This document shows, piece after piece, positions 28,428 through 36,966 of a stretch of 64,000 bases of DNA (position 1 is its first letter; the number at the start of each line of letters is the position of its first letter). This DNA is from Candidatus Kirkpatrickella diaphorinae (GTDB lineage Bacteria; Pseudomonadota; Alphaproteobacteria; Acetobacterales; Acetobacteraceae): assembly GCF_025736875.1 (NCBI RefSeq), contig NZ_CP107052.1:1166001-1230000 (forward strand), in the 5' to 3' direction. The position numbers and the translations under genes are program-made. The notes under the pieces are model-generated. The model was not told the origin of the DNA, searched no databases, and was given only the letters and a program-made list of their open reading frames with translations.

Positions 28428-28760
28428 CTGTTCCCCCTCCACAAACTCCTGACGCATCTCCTTCAGCCCTGGATCACCCTCATCGCCAAAGATGAACGCA
28501 TAGATTAAAGGGTCACGATAGCGGAGATAACGCTTCGACATCTCCGCCAAATCCACTCCATAGAGCGACGCCACCTTCGGCAGATATTCAGGCCGCAACG
28601 GCGCATCTCCCCTCTCGATCGAGTAAAGATAGACACGGTTGAGCCTCAGCGCATCCGCAACATCCCGAATGGCAATGCCAGCCGTCTCACGCAGGCTCTT
28701 CAAATAGGCACCGCCATTCTGACGATCTTCTTTCTCAACATACATCTTGTAGATGGGCAT
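28413..28760 (-). CDS. XRE-family HTH regulator
   Basis: 115 residues. AYLKSLRETAGIAIRDVADALRLNRVYLYSIERGDAPL is a cro/cI-type helix-turn-helix (about residues 18-60), with RPEYLPKVASLYGVDLAEM completing the bundle. The C-terminal region is short, with no peptidase domain, so it is not a LexA/cI self-cleaving repressor. It faces the 1-kb control region upstream of the late operon, so it is a candidate lysogeny regulator. ATG 28760 has a GAGG site about 10 bp upstream. Confidence 0.75.
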   Translation of the reverse strand: MPIYKMYVEKEDRQNGGAYLKSLRETAGIAIRDVADALRLNRVYLYSIERGDAPLRPEYLPKVASLYGVDLAEMSKRYLRYRDPLIYAFIFGDEGDPGLKEMRQEFVEGEQSNRP

Positions 28761-28970
28761 CTCGTCAGCCTCCCAGACTTTACCGCGTTAAAGAACAAAC
28801 GCACAGTATGTTATATAACGACTTACTGCAAGATACATGAGGAATGAAAAGGTTGGAAGGGTCACTCACGTGACCATGGAGGTTGGGAACACGACATCCC
28901 ACCCTAAAGACATAGATAAGAAACATTAACTCAGGAGGGGGAAGGAAAGCCACCATGGAGGAGGAGGCTT

Positions 28971-29037
28971 GAGAGACTCTCAGAGGTTTTCAAAGGCTCT
29001 TTGAGATGGTGAGAGGTGATGAGAGGCTCTCAGAGGT
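28971..29037. repeat. Paired GAGAGRCTCTCAGAGGT repeats
   Basis: Two 17-bp copies with one difference at 28971-28987 and 29021-29037, 50 bp apart, each containing the dyad GAGAG/CTCTC. A partial GAGAGGTGAT copy lies between them. Candidate operator or iteron. Confidence 0.5.
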
Positions 29038-29090
29038 AGTAAATATATTGAGTATGTTTTTTTCTTTTTTTTGGCTTGGCTTTGCTTCAC

Positions 29091-29112
29091 AGGGCAACCA
29101 TTTACTTGCACG
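29091..29112 (-). promoter_or_regulatory. Candidate phage RNA polymerase promoter P1 (leftward)
   Basis: A 22-bp sequence identical, in inverted orientation, to 29287-29308; core AGTAAATGGTTGCCCT. It points toward the XRE and regulatory genes. Confidence 0.5.
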
Positions 29113-29286
29113 TTCCCCTAACTGATTGATTCGTCTTGGTTTTCTTGTGGTCGAATGGGTCGAGCGTGGTCGGTGCCACCAACGCCGTCGTCGCGCGCGG
29201 ACCTCTCAAGGTCGGTCTCAGTCAGATTGATGCGGCGTTCACTTGGTCAGCGGTCGTTTTTAGGGCTGCTTCGGGGGCTTGAGGGC

Positions 29287-29308
29287 CGTGCAAGTAAATG
29301 GTTGCCCT
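29287..29308 (+). promoter_or_regulatory. Candidate phage RNA polymerase promoter P2 (late operon)
   Basis: Core AGTAAATGGTTGCCCT preceded by CGTGCA, about 480 bp before the first late gene and pointing along the plus-strand structural operon. Confidence 0.55.
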
Positions 29309-29379
29309 ATGATGGCTGGGGAGGCCAAGCAGTTTTGCGCGTCGGCACCGCTGACCTTCGTCACCCACCATCGCCTGGA

Positions 29380-29419
29380 AAGCCCCGGTATCACCTATGA
29401 CTCTCGCAGTTACGTGGCC
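29380..29419 (+). repeat. 40-bp conserved segment, inverted copy of 19660-19699
   Basis: See the entry at 19660. In one frame it encodes SPGITYDSRSYVA; no complete gene is apparent around it. Confidence 0.55.
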
Positions 29420-29602
29420 TGGGCAACGTCCGTTTTTTCTTTCTCAAAGACTGTCATCCCGCCTTGACTTGGCGATTTTGCGTATCCCCCTCAAAACACG
29501 TGCAATACCGCCCTCTCAACCCCCTTCAGAAGCTTTGAGAGCTCCTGCGGCCCCTCTCAAAACCCTTATCCAGCCTCGTTTTCTTCCGCATCGCCGGGAT
29601 TT

Positions 29603-29620
29603 TAGGGCTCGTTTAGGGCT
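29603..29620 (+). repeat. Internal TAGGGCT pair with 11-bp phasing
   Basis: TAGGGCT at 29603-29609 and 29614-29620, each followed by C. Same motif and phase as beside attL and attR. Confidence 0.5.
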
Positions 29621-29785
29621 CGACTGACGCGCTTGCCGACGTCCTTTCAACGGTTTCCGGGGACCCCTGGGGGGTTTTTAAAAATCCTTTCAAAAAATCG
29701 GTTAAAGCTGTTGTTGTTGGTGTTGATATTTCCCGGCTTTTTCCGACCTGTCCGCTCCCAAGATTTTCAGCTCAAGTGAGGTGCC

Positions 29786-30874
29786 TTGCCCTTAGAGACC
29801 GCCCAGAATATCGGGCAACTGGATGAGTCCAACCCTAAAACCACTGATCTCGTCTCACAATCGGGTGATCACATCCGCCTCATCAAATCTGTCCTTAAAA
29901 AGACCTTCCCCAACTTTACGACGTCCCTCGCCGCCTCCGCAGAAACGCTCGATAAGCTTGCCTCGGGCAAATTTGGTGCTTCTGACTTCACAGAGCATAA
30001 GCTCACCGGCATCGTCAAGGGAGAGGCCGACACGGACGCTGTCAATGTCGCGCAACTCGCTGAGGGGCTGGCTAAAGCCGTCAAGGACGCCAATGGTGCC
30101 GCTTGGGGCGACGATAAGAGCGCCGGGGGACACGCTCTGAAAGACCTTAAAGAGGCGCAATCTGACAATCAGGCCACGCCCTTGAGCCAGGTCACGCGCC
30201 TGCTCAGTGAAAAGGTGAGCGCACTTCAGAGTTGGGCAAATGGGCTTTTCGCGAAAAAAGCGGGGGACACCTTCACGGGGGCCATCAATGTCCAGGGCAA
30301 TATTGGCAGTGACGGCGATCTCGTCCTCAACAAGCTTTACACCGGGTCAACGACGCCCGGCAGCGCCTATTCAAGCGGCTGCCTCGCCACGAATGGCCCT
30401 TATGCCCAAGAGCGCACCGAGATCTACAACTTTGATATCGCGGGCAAATATTCGGGCACACTCATCGCGCATATCGATTATAACGGAGGACGGCATCATT
30501 TTGAGTTCCGAAATGACGGCCATTGTTACTCCCCGAATGGGCGCTTCCTCAATGACGGGCAGGACCTCCCAAATATCCGTAATTTGCTCAATGACCGCCC
30601 AACGCGCGCCGAGTTCTCCTCGGGTGATGACAGGGTGTTCCGCTTCCCGAATTACGGTCTCGCCCAATGTTTCGGCACAGGGCCGTTACAGGCCAATTGG
30701 CGCGTCAGCTTCCCGCGAAGATTTTCGCATGTTTCAAGCATCGTCGCGACAACATGGTCGGACGGCGGTGCCTTTCGATATGTCACGATCGGCAACATCA
30801 CAAATGAGGGCTTCACGATCAAATCCGATATTGGCGGGGCGGGTCTCCAGGTGCAGGCCTTCGGAAAAGAATGA
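29786..30874 (+). CDS. Tail fibre / receptor-binding protein
   Basis: 362 residues. First gene of the late operon. The N-terminal 100 residues (GQLDESNPKTTDLVSQSGDHIRLIKSVLKKTFPN) are the virion-attachment type seen in phage fibres. A helical stem follows, then AKKAGDTFTGAINVQGNIGSDGDL, a typical fibre shaft repeat. The C-terminal tip (WRVSFPRRFSHVSSIVATTWSDGG, NEGFTI) resembles fibre tip domains. TTG start at 29786 preceded by GTGAGGTG. It determines host range with the next gene. Confidence 0.75.
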   Translation: MPLETAQNIGQLDESNPKTTDLVSQSGDHIRLIKSVLKKTFPNFTTSLAASAETLDKLASGKFGASDFTEHKLTGIVKGEADTDAVNVAQLAEGLAKAVKDANGAAWGDDKSAGGHALKDLKEAQSDNQATPLSQVTRLLSEKVSALQSWANGLFAKKAGDTFTGAINVQGNIGSDGDLVLNKLYTGSTTPGSAYSSGCLATNGPYAQERTEIYNFDIAGKYSGTLIAHIDYNGGRHHFEFRNDGHCYSPNGRFLNDGQDLPNIRNLLNDRPTRAEFSSGDDRVFRFPNYGLAQCFGTGPLQANWRVSFPRRFSHVSSIVATTWSDGGAFRYVTIGNITNEGFTIKSDIGGAGLQVQAFGKE

Positions 30875-30924
30875 TCATGGTGCCGCCACTCTCTTCCTTC
30901 CTCTTTTCTTTTCAGGAGTCTTGA

Positions 30925-31602
30925 TTGGACACTTCCTTGAGCGCCAATTTTCGCGATTTTGAAAAATCCGCGTGGGTCGGTGCCATCGTTCACGATGGTG
31001 AAACCACACACGTCAATTCGATTGGTGAAGTCGCACAAGACGCCCTTGAAGCCTTTCTCGCCGCTGCCCCGTCCAGGACCTACCTTGCGTTTACCGCGCT
31101 CCAGGCCAGACTTTTCTACGAGCGAGGGGGATGGGTGTGGGTTGACCCCACCACGATGCAGCCGCGATGGCCGGAGCGATATTATGCTGAATATCGCACA
31201 ACCGCCCCGCAGCCGACACCTGTTATCAGGTGGATCGACACCTGGCTGGAGCCTAATTACCGCGGCATCCCTTCGAAAGAGGATTTGATTCCGGTAACGG
31301 TCGATGAGTGGGACGATAAGGATTTCCATAAGCTTACCGGTAAGGGTGTCCAGAACGGTAAAATTATCGATTACACCCCGACCGCAGTCGATCCCGATCT
31401 TGTCGCGCAAGCGATCACGGCTTTGGATAAATTTCGGGCAGAGCTTTTCCGTCGCATCGCGTCTTACGATTTCGATATCCCGCCGGAATGCGTCGCCTAC
31501 CAAAAGCAGCTTCTTGACATCATCTCGGGTGTCAACGCTCAGGCTGCGACACTCCCCGTTGCGCCAGTCCTCAGTTCGTTGACGCCGCCGAACCCGTCCT
31601 AA
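30925..31602 (+). CDS. Probable tail fibre assembly / fibre-associated protein
   Basis: 225 residues from a TTG start with a CAGGAG site. The C-terminal part (AITALDKFRAELFRRIASYDFDIPPECVAYQKQLLDII) resembles the C-terminal helix of tail-fibre assembly and DUF4376-like proteins. It sits directly after the fibre gene and ends 1 bp before the next ATG. Function inferred from position. Confidence 0.5.
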   Translation: MDTSLSANFRDFEKSAWVGAIVHDGETTHVNSIGEVAQDALEAFLAAAPSRTYLAFTALQARLFYERGGWVWVDPTTMQPRWPERYYAEYRTTAPQPTPVIRWIDTWLEPNYRGIPSKEDLIPVTVDEWDDKDFHKLTGKGVQNGKIIDYTPTAVDPDLVAQAITALDKFRAELFRRIASYDFDIPPECVAYQKQLLDIISGVNAQAATLPVAPVLSSLTPPNPS

Positions 31603-31603
31603 C

Positions 31604-33220
31604 ATGGCGCTCATTCAGTTCCGTGATCTCGCCCAGCAGGGGATCATCAGGGACGTGCCACCGCACAGCCTCCCCCTTAATGCCTGGTCGGCTGGGCAAA
31701 ACGTTCGCTTTCATGCCGGGAAAGCCATGCGTGCACCTGTCCTCAAAACCTGGGCGCGCCTCGGCAGGCCCGCGCTTTTTTCATGCGCCTATCGGCCCGC
31801 TTCGCTTGAAGACTCAATTTTCTTCCTCGGGGACGATCGACGCATCTATCGGGCCAGCCAGGCGGGTGATGAAAATGTCGCGCCGGAGAACTGGACCCCG
31901 CCCGCCTCAAAACTTTCACCGAGTTCAACGTCATTAGGGGACGTGCTCTATCTGAACGTGCCGGGCGCAGCGCCACTATTCTGGGGGCCAGAGAGCAAGA
32001 AATTCACGCCTTTGCCAGGCTGGGACAAGGATTGGTCGTGCAGGAGCCTGCGCACATTCGGCAATTACATCGTCGCGCTCAATGTCTCGAAGGGCGGCAC
32101 GCGCATCCCCCAAATGTTTAAATGGAGCGATCTCACCCTCGCCGGACAGCCCCCCTCCTCCTGGGACGCCAATGACCCGACGACCAATGCCGGTGAAAAC
32201 GTCTTAGAGGGCCTCTCCTCGCCGATCATCGACGGGCTAGAAATGCGACATGCCTTCGTGGTCTACGCCTCGGATCAAGCTTACCTTGTGCAGCAGATCA
32301 ATAATGAGATGATCTTCTCGTTCCAGCGGCTGGGCATTAATGGCGGGGTCATCGCGCCTAACTGCGTCGCAGAGGTGAATGGTGTTCATTATTGCTTCGG
32401 AACATCCGACATTTACCGCCATGATGGCACCTCAAGGGAGTCGATCGCCGATGGGCGTATTCGAGCCCACGTCTTCGAGACACTCGATCGCGATGCGACG
32501 GAAAACTTCTTCACACTTTACGACACGATCAATGGTGACGTAATTTTCGCCTACCGGTCCTCATCGTCGGATGCAGTATTCCAGGGCAAAGGCTGCAATC
32601 AGGCAGCAATCTTCAACATCGCATCTTCGACATGGTCCTTCATCGACCTTCCTAATATCGTGCAAGGCTACGTGGCCAGCCTTGAACAAGGCCAACGTTA
32701 CCTGGATATGGAAAAAGCTGGCATCTCCTTTGAGATGCTCTTTGCGACCTATTTGGATCTGGAGGGCGGGCACACGCCTTCGATTGTTTTTGCGTCCTCA
32801 ACTGTCCCTGATATGGCCCCTGCCAGCCGCATTCTAGCCTATGACTTCGTCGATACGGGCAAGCAGAAAAACCTTGCGGTGGAGGCCGTTTGCAATGCTC
32901 CCGCCTGGATAGAGAGGACTGGGATTGATCTCGACCTGCAGGGAGCCGACCTCGCAACTTACAAACAGGTCTTGCGCGTTTACCCGCAGGCAAGCTTCGC
33001 GAGAAATCCAGACACGGTCAGGATTTCCGTCGGCGGAGCTCTGACACCTTCGGGTGGCGATCAATGGAAGCCAGCCGTTCTTTTCGATCCTATCAAGCAA
33101 TATAAGGTCGATGTTCGGACAGGTGGACGATATTTCAGCTATCGATATCAAGTAGACGCGCTTGTCGATTTTGAATTATCCGGTTTTGACTGCGATGTTG
33201 CCTCTGGAGGTCGCAGATGA
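31604..33220 (+). CDS. Podoviral tail protein (P22 gp10/stabilisation-like, putative)
   Basis: 538 residues. RDVPPHSLPLNAWSAGQNVRFHAGKAMRAP near the start, followed by many beta-rich repeats (DDRRIYRA, SDIYRHDGTS, SSTWSFIDLPN). This looks like the beta-propeller tail protein found in many podoviruses of Alphaproteobacteria that form the tail needle or hub region. A decayed relative of residues 26-90 lies at 18510-18770. Overlaps the next gene by 4 bp. Confidence 0.6.
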   Translation: MALIQFRDLAQQGIIRDVPPHSLPLNAWSAGQNVRFHAGKAMRAPVLKTWARLGRPALFSCAYRPASLEDSIFFLGDDRRIYRASQAGDENVAPENWTPPASKLSPSSTSLGDVLYLNVPGAAPLFWGPESKKFTPLPGWDKDWSCRSLRTFGNYIVALNVSKGGTRIPQMFKWSDLTLAGQPPSSWDANDPTTNAGENVLEGLSSPIIDGLEMRHAFVVYASDQAYLVQQINNEMIFSFQRLGINGGVIAPNCVAEVNGVHYCFGTSDIYRHDGTSRESIADGRIRAHVFETLDRDATENFFTLYDTINGDVIFAYRSSSSDAVFQGKGCNQAAIFNIASSTWSFIDLPNIVQGYVASLEQGQRYLDMEKAGISFEMLFATYLDLEGGHTPSIVFASSTVPDMAPASRILAYDFVDTGKQKNLAVEAVCNAPAWIERTGIDLDLQGADLATYKQVLRVYPQASFARNPDTVRISVGGALTPSGGDQWKPAVLFDPIKQYKVDVRTGGRYFSYRYQVDALVDFELSGFDCDVASGGRR

Positions 33221-33492
33221 AGCATAAGGCACTCACACCTTTGGCCTTGCCTCTCGGACAAGTGTTGCAAGAGCTGAAGCAGGAATATGTGGATCGCCGA
33301 TTTGCCTCCCTGACAGACGTTATCAACGCCCTTGTAGCCCTATGCCCCCAAGCGAGCGACACACCTCCCAAAGACCCGCCTGACGGCGCATTGCGGCTTT
33401 CTCGCGGCGATTGGCGTCCCGTTGAGGGTCAGGCGGAAGATAGATGGGTCTATTATGACGCAGCCCGAAAATCTTGGCAGTATTTCTCCTAA
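33217..33492 (+). CDS. Small virion-operon protein, unknown
   Basis: 91 residues; starts inside the stop of the tail gene (ATGA). N-terminal LPLGQVLQELKQEYVDRRFASLTDVINALVALCPQ is helical, and the C-terminus ends WVYYDAARKSWQYFS, a Trp/Tyr-rich strand. Possibly a tail or head-completion accessory. Family not recognised. Confidence 0.6.
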   Translation: MKHKALTPLALPLGQVLQELKQEYVDRRFASLTDVINALVALCPQASDTPPKDPPDGALRLSRGDWRPVEGQAEDRWVYYDAARKSWQYFS

Positions 33493-33814
33493 CCGCGTCC
33501 CCGTCGCCATCAGACCAAACTACATGATCAGTTATGAGCGCGGCCCCGTCTGCATCTACGTCCACGCCGATGTCTTCGGCTGGAACAAACGCGTCAAGGC
33601 GGAATTTACGCGCGACATCGACATCTTGCAGGCCCTTTTAGGTGAACCGGTCTATGTGGCGGGGCGCGGAGGGGGCGACTTGAAGCTTGCCAAATTCCTT
33701 GACCTGTTCGGTTTCCTGTTTTGTGGGTCCGTCATCTCCGATGAGACGCAGAAAGCTGTGCCAATTTTTTGCCGACCTTTCCCGGGGAAACCAATCCTCG
33801 TCTTTCAACATTAG
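33455..33814 (+). CDS. Small virion-operon protein, unknown
   Basis: 119 residues from ATG 33455, overlapping the preceding gene by 38 bp in another frame. Mixed alpha/beta with PNYMISYERGPVCIYVHADVFGWNKRVKAEF. The start could also be the ATG at MISYERG. No family recognised; compact spacing and coding bias support a real gene. Confidence 0.55.
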   Translation: MTQPENLGSISPNRVPVAIRPNYMISYERGPVCIYVHADVFGWNKRVKAEFTRDIDILQALLGEPVYVAGRGGGDLKLAKFLDLFGFLFCGSVISDETQKAVPIFCRPFPGKPILVFQH

Positions 33815-33843
33815 CGGCTCGCTTCGGGCCATAAGAAGGCTCC

Positions 33844-35040
33844 ATGGGCGGATCATCCTCAAAAACAACGCAAAACTCCCAGACATCACCTTGGGCTCCT
33901 CAAGCGAGCCAAATCCAAAATGCCTTCAATCAAGCGCAGAATATTTACAACCAGCGCCAAGCCGCCGGACCCTATACGGGGGATCGCGTCGCTGGGTCGA
34001 ACGCGCCGATGAGCGACGCCATCTCAAACGCAAATGCATTCGCAAACGGGCCGGGGAGCAGCCTCGCCAACGCGCAAGTGCAATCAGGTCAGAATAGTTT
34101 GCCCGGAGCGTTGAACGGCTACCTCAATAATGCGCAGAATTTTGCCAATCAAGGCCTTGGTGGAGCATCTCAATCAATGCCCGGACAGCTTGGTCAAGCT
34201 TTAAACAATGCAGGCGTCTCGGGGGGCAAGGCGCTCGACGGTGCGCAGTCAAACATGTCGAACGTCATCAATCAGGCGATGAGCGATCCGACGCAACAAT
34301 TGGCACATAATGCCCAAAGCTACATGAACAGCTCTGCCGTGAAATCCATGGTTGATGCGACGAACGCCAACATCGACCAGACGCTCAATCAAACGACTTT
34401 GCCCGGCATAAACCGCGCTGCGGCGTCGGGCGGCGCTTTGAATAGTTCGCGCGCGGGAGCTGCGAATGCGCAGGCCCAAGGTCAAGCAGCGCTTGCAAAA
34501 GCCCATGCGGACAGCAGCATATACAACAACGCTTACAATCAGGGTTTGAGCACCGCCGCAGGGCAACGCGCATCGGGTCTCAGCACGGCAGCAGGCGCTG
34601 CGCAATCTCAAGGCGCGATGGGGAATGCCGCTCTCATGGGCGCTGCGGGTTTGCAGCAGAATTACGCATCCAACGACTTCAACGCGCGCCTCGCTGCGAA
34701 TGGCCAAATGGGTAACGCTGCCAGCCTCGCCAATAATGTCGCGAATAGCGGCATGCAAAATGCTTTAAATAATTGGATGCTCGGCTCCGGTGCAGGTCAG
34801 GCGCAGAACGCGATGGACCAGAATGCGCTCAATAACGCTTACCAGAAATGGCAGCAGGGCAACGGTTATAATCAAGGCATATTGAACGACTATATGAACA
34901 CAGTGGGAAGCCGGAACTGGGGCGGCGTTTCAAACGGCACATCTTCATCAAGTCAATCCTCCAATCTCGCGGGAGACATCTTCGGCGGCCTTTTGGGTGG
35001 TGCCAGCATCGCTTCGAGATTCTTTGGCGGGGGGCGATGA
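33844..35040 (+). CDS. DNA-ejection / internal virion protein (Asn/Gln/Ala-rich)
   Basis: 398 residues of low complexity: many NA, QG and AGAAQ segments, long predicted helices (FNQAQNIYNQRQAAG) and a C-terminal Gly-rich SSQSSNLAGDIFGGLLGG stretch that may insert in membranes. Podoviral ejection proteins (P22 gp7/gp16/gp20-like, T7 gp14-like) have this look. First of three consecutive large virion-interior genes. Confidence 0.6.
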   Translation: MGGSSSKTTQNSQTSPWAPQASQIQNAFNQAQNIYNQRQAAGPYTGDRVAGSNAPMSDAISNANAFANGPGSSLANAQVQSGQNSLPGALNGYLNNAQNFANQGLGGASQSMPGQLGQALNNAGVSGGKALDGAQSNMSNVINQAMSDPTQQLAHNAQSYMNSSAVKSMVDATNANIDQTLNQTTLPGINRAAASGGALNSSRAGAANAQAQGQAALAKAHADSSIYNNAYNQGLSTAAGQRASGLSTAAGAAQSQGAMGNAALMGAAGLQQNYASNDFNARLAANGQMGNAASLANNVANSGMQNALNNWMLGSGAGQAQNAMDQNALNNAYQKWQQGNGYNQGILNDYMNTVGSRNWGGVSNGTSSSSQSSNLAGDIFGGLLGGASIASRFFGGGR

Positions 35041-35052
35041 GGCCAGCCATCA

Positions 35053-36966
35053 ATGCCCATGGAACCGATCGACATCGCACTTGCGATGAACAATGTCCCC
35101 TCCGCCATGGCACCTTATTATCGCGCGATGTATCAGCAGGAAAGCAGCGGAGGGCGGGCAAGTCGCAACGGCATGCAGATGACGCATGCGACAGCGCGCA
35201 ATCCAGGTTTTGGCATCAAGCCTTACCCCGAGGCTGACTTAAACGACCCTGTCCAGTCAACAATTGACGCGGTGCATTATTCGCTCAATCGGGCGCGCGC
35301 CTCGGGTCTGGACCCGTCTAAACCCACTGACATCCCTCAAATTGTGCGTCAATTTAACGGCGGCGGCGACCCCCATTACTTTGAGCATGTCGCGGCCCGA
35401 TTGGAGAGCCCGATCCCGCCCGCCCCTTCGCGACCCTTATCTTCTCAGGAGCATTCGGTGCCCAATCCTTGTCGTGACACCCCGTTGAAATATACGCCGC
35501 GTGCGCCGTCAAAAGAGCTTGAAATGAGTGGTGGTCAATATACCGGCCATCCGTGGGGAAATACGAGCCAAATGCTGGCGGCCCTCGCATCTGGTTTCGC
35601 AGGGAAAGGCACGTTTGGACAAGGCATTTCAGCGGCTTTCGGCAATCTCGCAGGGCTTGATAGCCAGGCGCAAGACCGTGCGATGTCGCTTCAAAAAATG
35701 AAGCAGCGTGACGCGCTCACCGAGTTCCAGTCGGAGATGAATAACCAGCGGAACGACCTCCAATATAATAAGCTCGACGCTCAGAATTACCGCACCGATA
35801 CGCAGGCGGCGTCCGCAGACCAGCGAAACGCCCTCGCACGCCTGCGCCTGGGGCAAATGGGCCAGCTTGGCAACGCCCGATTGGATGTCCAGCGCCAGCG
35901 AATGATCCAGAACGCTATGATGAATGGCACGGAAGCGCCAAGATTTGAGGGCAGTCAAAATGGTGGGTCGGTGCCCCCGTCAATCAGTCCTCCTTCACCG
36001 GGTCCATTCGGCGATACAGGGAGCGCGGCACAGATACCACGGCAGGCTGACGGACCCCCACAAACACCTTTCCCGGCTCCTCCAGCCGCTTCGCAGGGAG
36101 CGCAAATCTTCCCGCAGACCCCTCCGGCAAATGGCGTAACGTCGCCTGGAATGGACCCTTGGCACATTCCGGAGACATTCGTCAGTCGCCAACGGGGGGT
36201 TGCAGCCCAGAATGCAGCCCGTTCACAAGCACAGCGCGAAAATAGTAAAGCTCTGGGCGATCTGTCGAACGACCTTACAAAAATCCAACGAAATTCGATG
36301 GATTGGCGCTCAATTTCGAAAAGTTTGAACAACCTGAACGGTCCGGGACATCTCGGCACGGGCGGCTTATCCGGATATATGCTCGAACTTGGCAATAAGT
36401 TTTCACCGAACGGCGTGGCCGATCTCGATAAATTGGGGAAGGATGCTGGGGCGTTGACTTTGAGCAGCCTTCCTACCAACGGAAATATTCGGAACGCCGA
36501 AATCTTCGCCGCGCAGGCCCAGGTGCCGAACGCGCACACGAGCGCCGAGGCAGGAAGACGGATTATTGCGGAGCGTCTGGCTCAGAACGAGCGATTGGAA
36601 AAGCTCGTACAAGCACGTCTGCGCTTAATGCAATCCAATCCAGGCGGGTCTTTGACCACGGATATCGACCCGCTCATTGATCAATATGCCCAGGCTTATC
36701 CATCCGCCTATGCGGAGGATGCGAAGGGCCACGTAACGGAAGTTGAGATGCCCGATTACGACGATTGGGTTCGGAGCGGAAGGAAAAGCGCGGCTTCAAG
36801 GCCGTCTGCTCCCGGGGCAGACGAGGCACGTGCTCCCTTCAATATCCCGAAAGCCGCTATCGAGATGTTTCTGACAGACAAGGACCCTCATGCGGAAGAA
36901 TATTTTGAGAAGCATTTCGGGAAAGGGTCGGCGGCCTGGGTCCGCAAGAACGCGCCGCAACAATGA
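35053..36966 (+). CDS. Internal virion protein with lytic transglycosylase-like N-terminus
   Basis: 637 residues. N-terminal MYQQESSGG with NGMQMTHATARNPGFGIKPY is an SLT-like pattern: catalytic Glu in the QESSGG motif and an MQ(M)T substrate loop. A role in opening peptidoglycan during DNA ejection is likely, as for T7 gp16. The middle is Gln/Asn-rich helix and a Pro-rich linker (about 300-370); the end is helical. ATG 35053 or 35059; overlaps the next gene by 4 bp. Confidence 0.65.
   Translation: MPMEPIDIALAMNNVPSAMAPYYRAMYQQESSGGRASRNGMQMTHATARNPGFGIKPYPEADLNDPVQSTIDAVHYSLNRARASGLDPSKPTDIPQIVRQFNGGGDPHYFEHVAARLESPIPPAPSRPLSSQEHSVPNPCRDTPLKYTPRAPSKELEMSGGQYTGHPWGNTSQMLAALASGFAGKGTFGQGISAAFGNLAGLDSQAQDRAMSLQKMKQRDALTEFQSEMNNQRNDLQYNKLDAQNYRTDTQAASADQRNALARLRLGQMGQLGNARLDVQRQRMIQNAMMNGTEAPRFEGSQNGGSVPPSISPPSPGPFGDTGSAAQIPRQADGPPQTPFPAPPAASQGAQIFPQTPPANGVTSPGMDPWHIPETFVSRQRGVAAQNAARSQAQRENSKALGDLSNDLTKIQRNSMDWRSISKSLNNLNGPGHLGTGGLSGYMLELGNKFSPNGVADLDKLGKDAGALTLSSLPTNGNIRNAEIFAAQAQVPNAHTSAEAGRRIIAERLAQNERLEKLVQARLRLMQSNPGGSLTTDIDPLIDQYAQAYPSAYAEDAKGHVTEVEMPDYDDWVRSGRKSAASRPSAPGADEARAPFNIPKAAIEMFLTDKDPHAEEYFEKHFGKGSAAWVRKNAPQQ

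Larger units (their letters stand above)
28761..29785. other. One-kilobase phage control region
   Basis: No gene supported. It holds the repeats at 28971-29037, opposed copies of the candidate phage promoter (29091-29112 minus, 29287-29308 plus), the 40-bp segment at 29380-29419, the paired TAGGGCT motifs at 29603-29620, and a GC-rich dyad with T-run near 29660-29680 that may be a terminator. It separates the leftward regulators from the rightward late operon and could also contain the replication origin. Confidence 0.5.
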
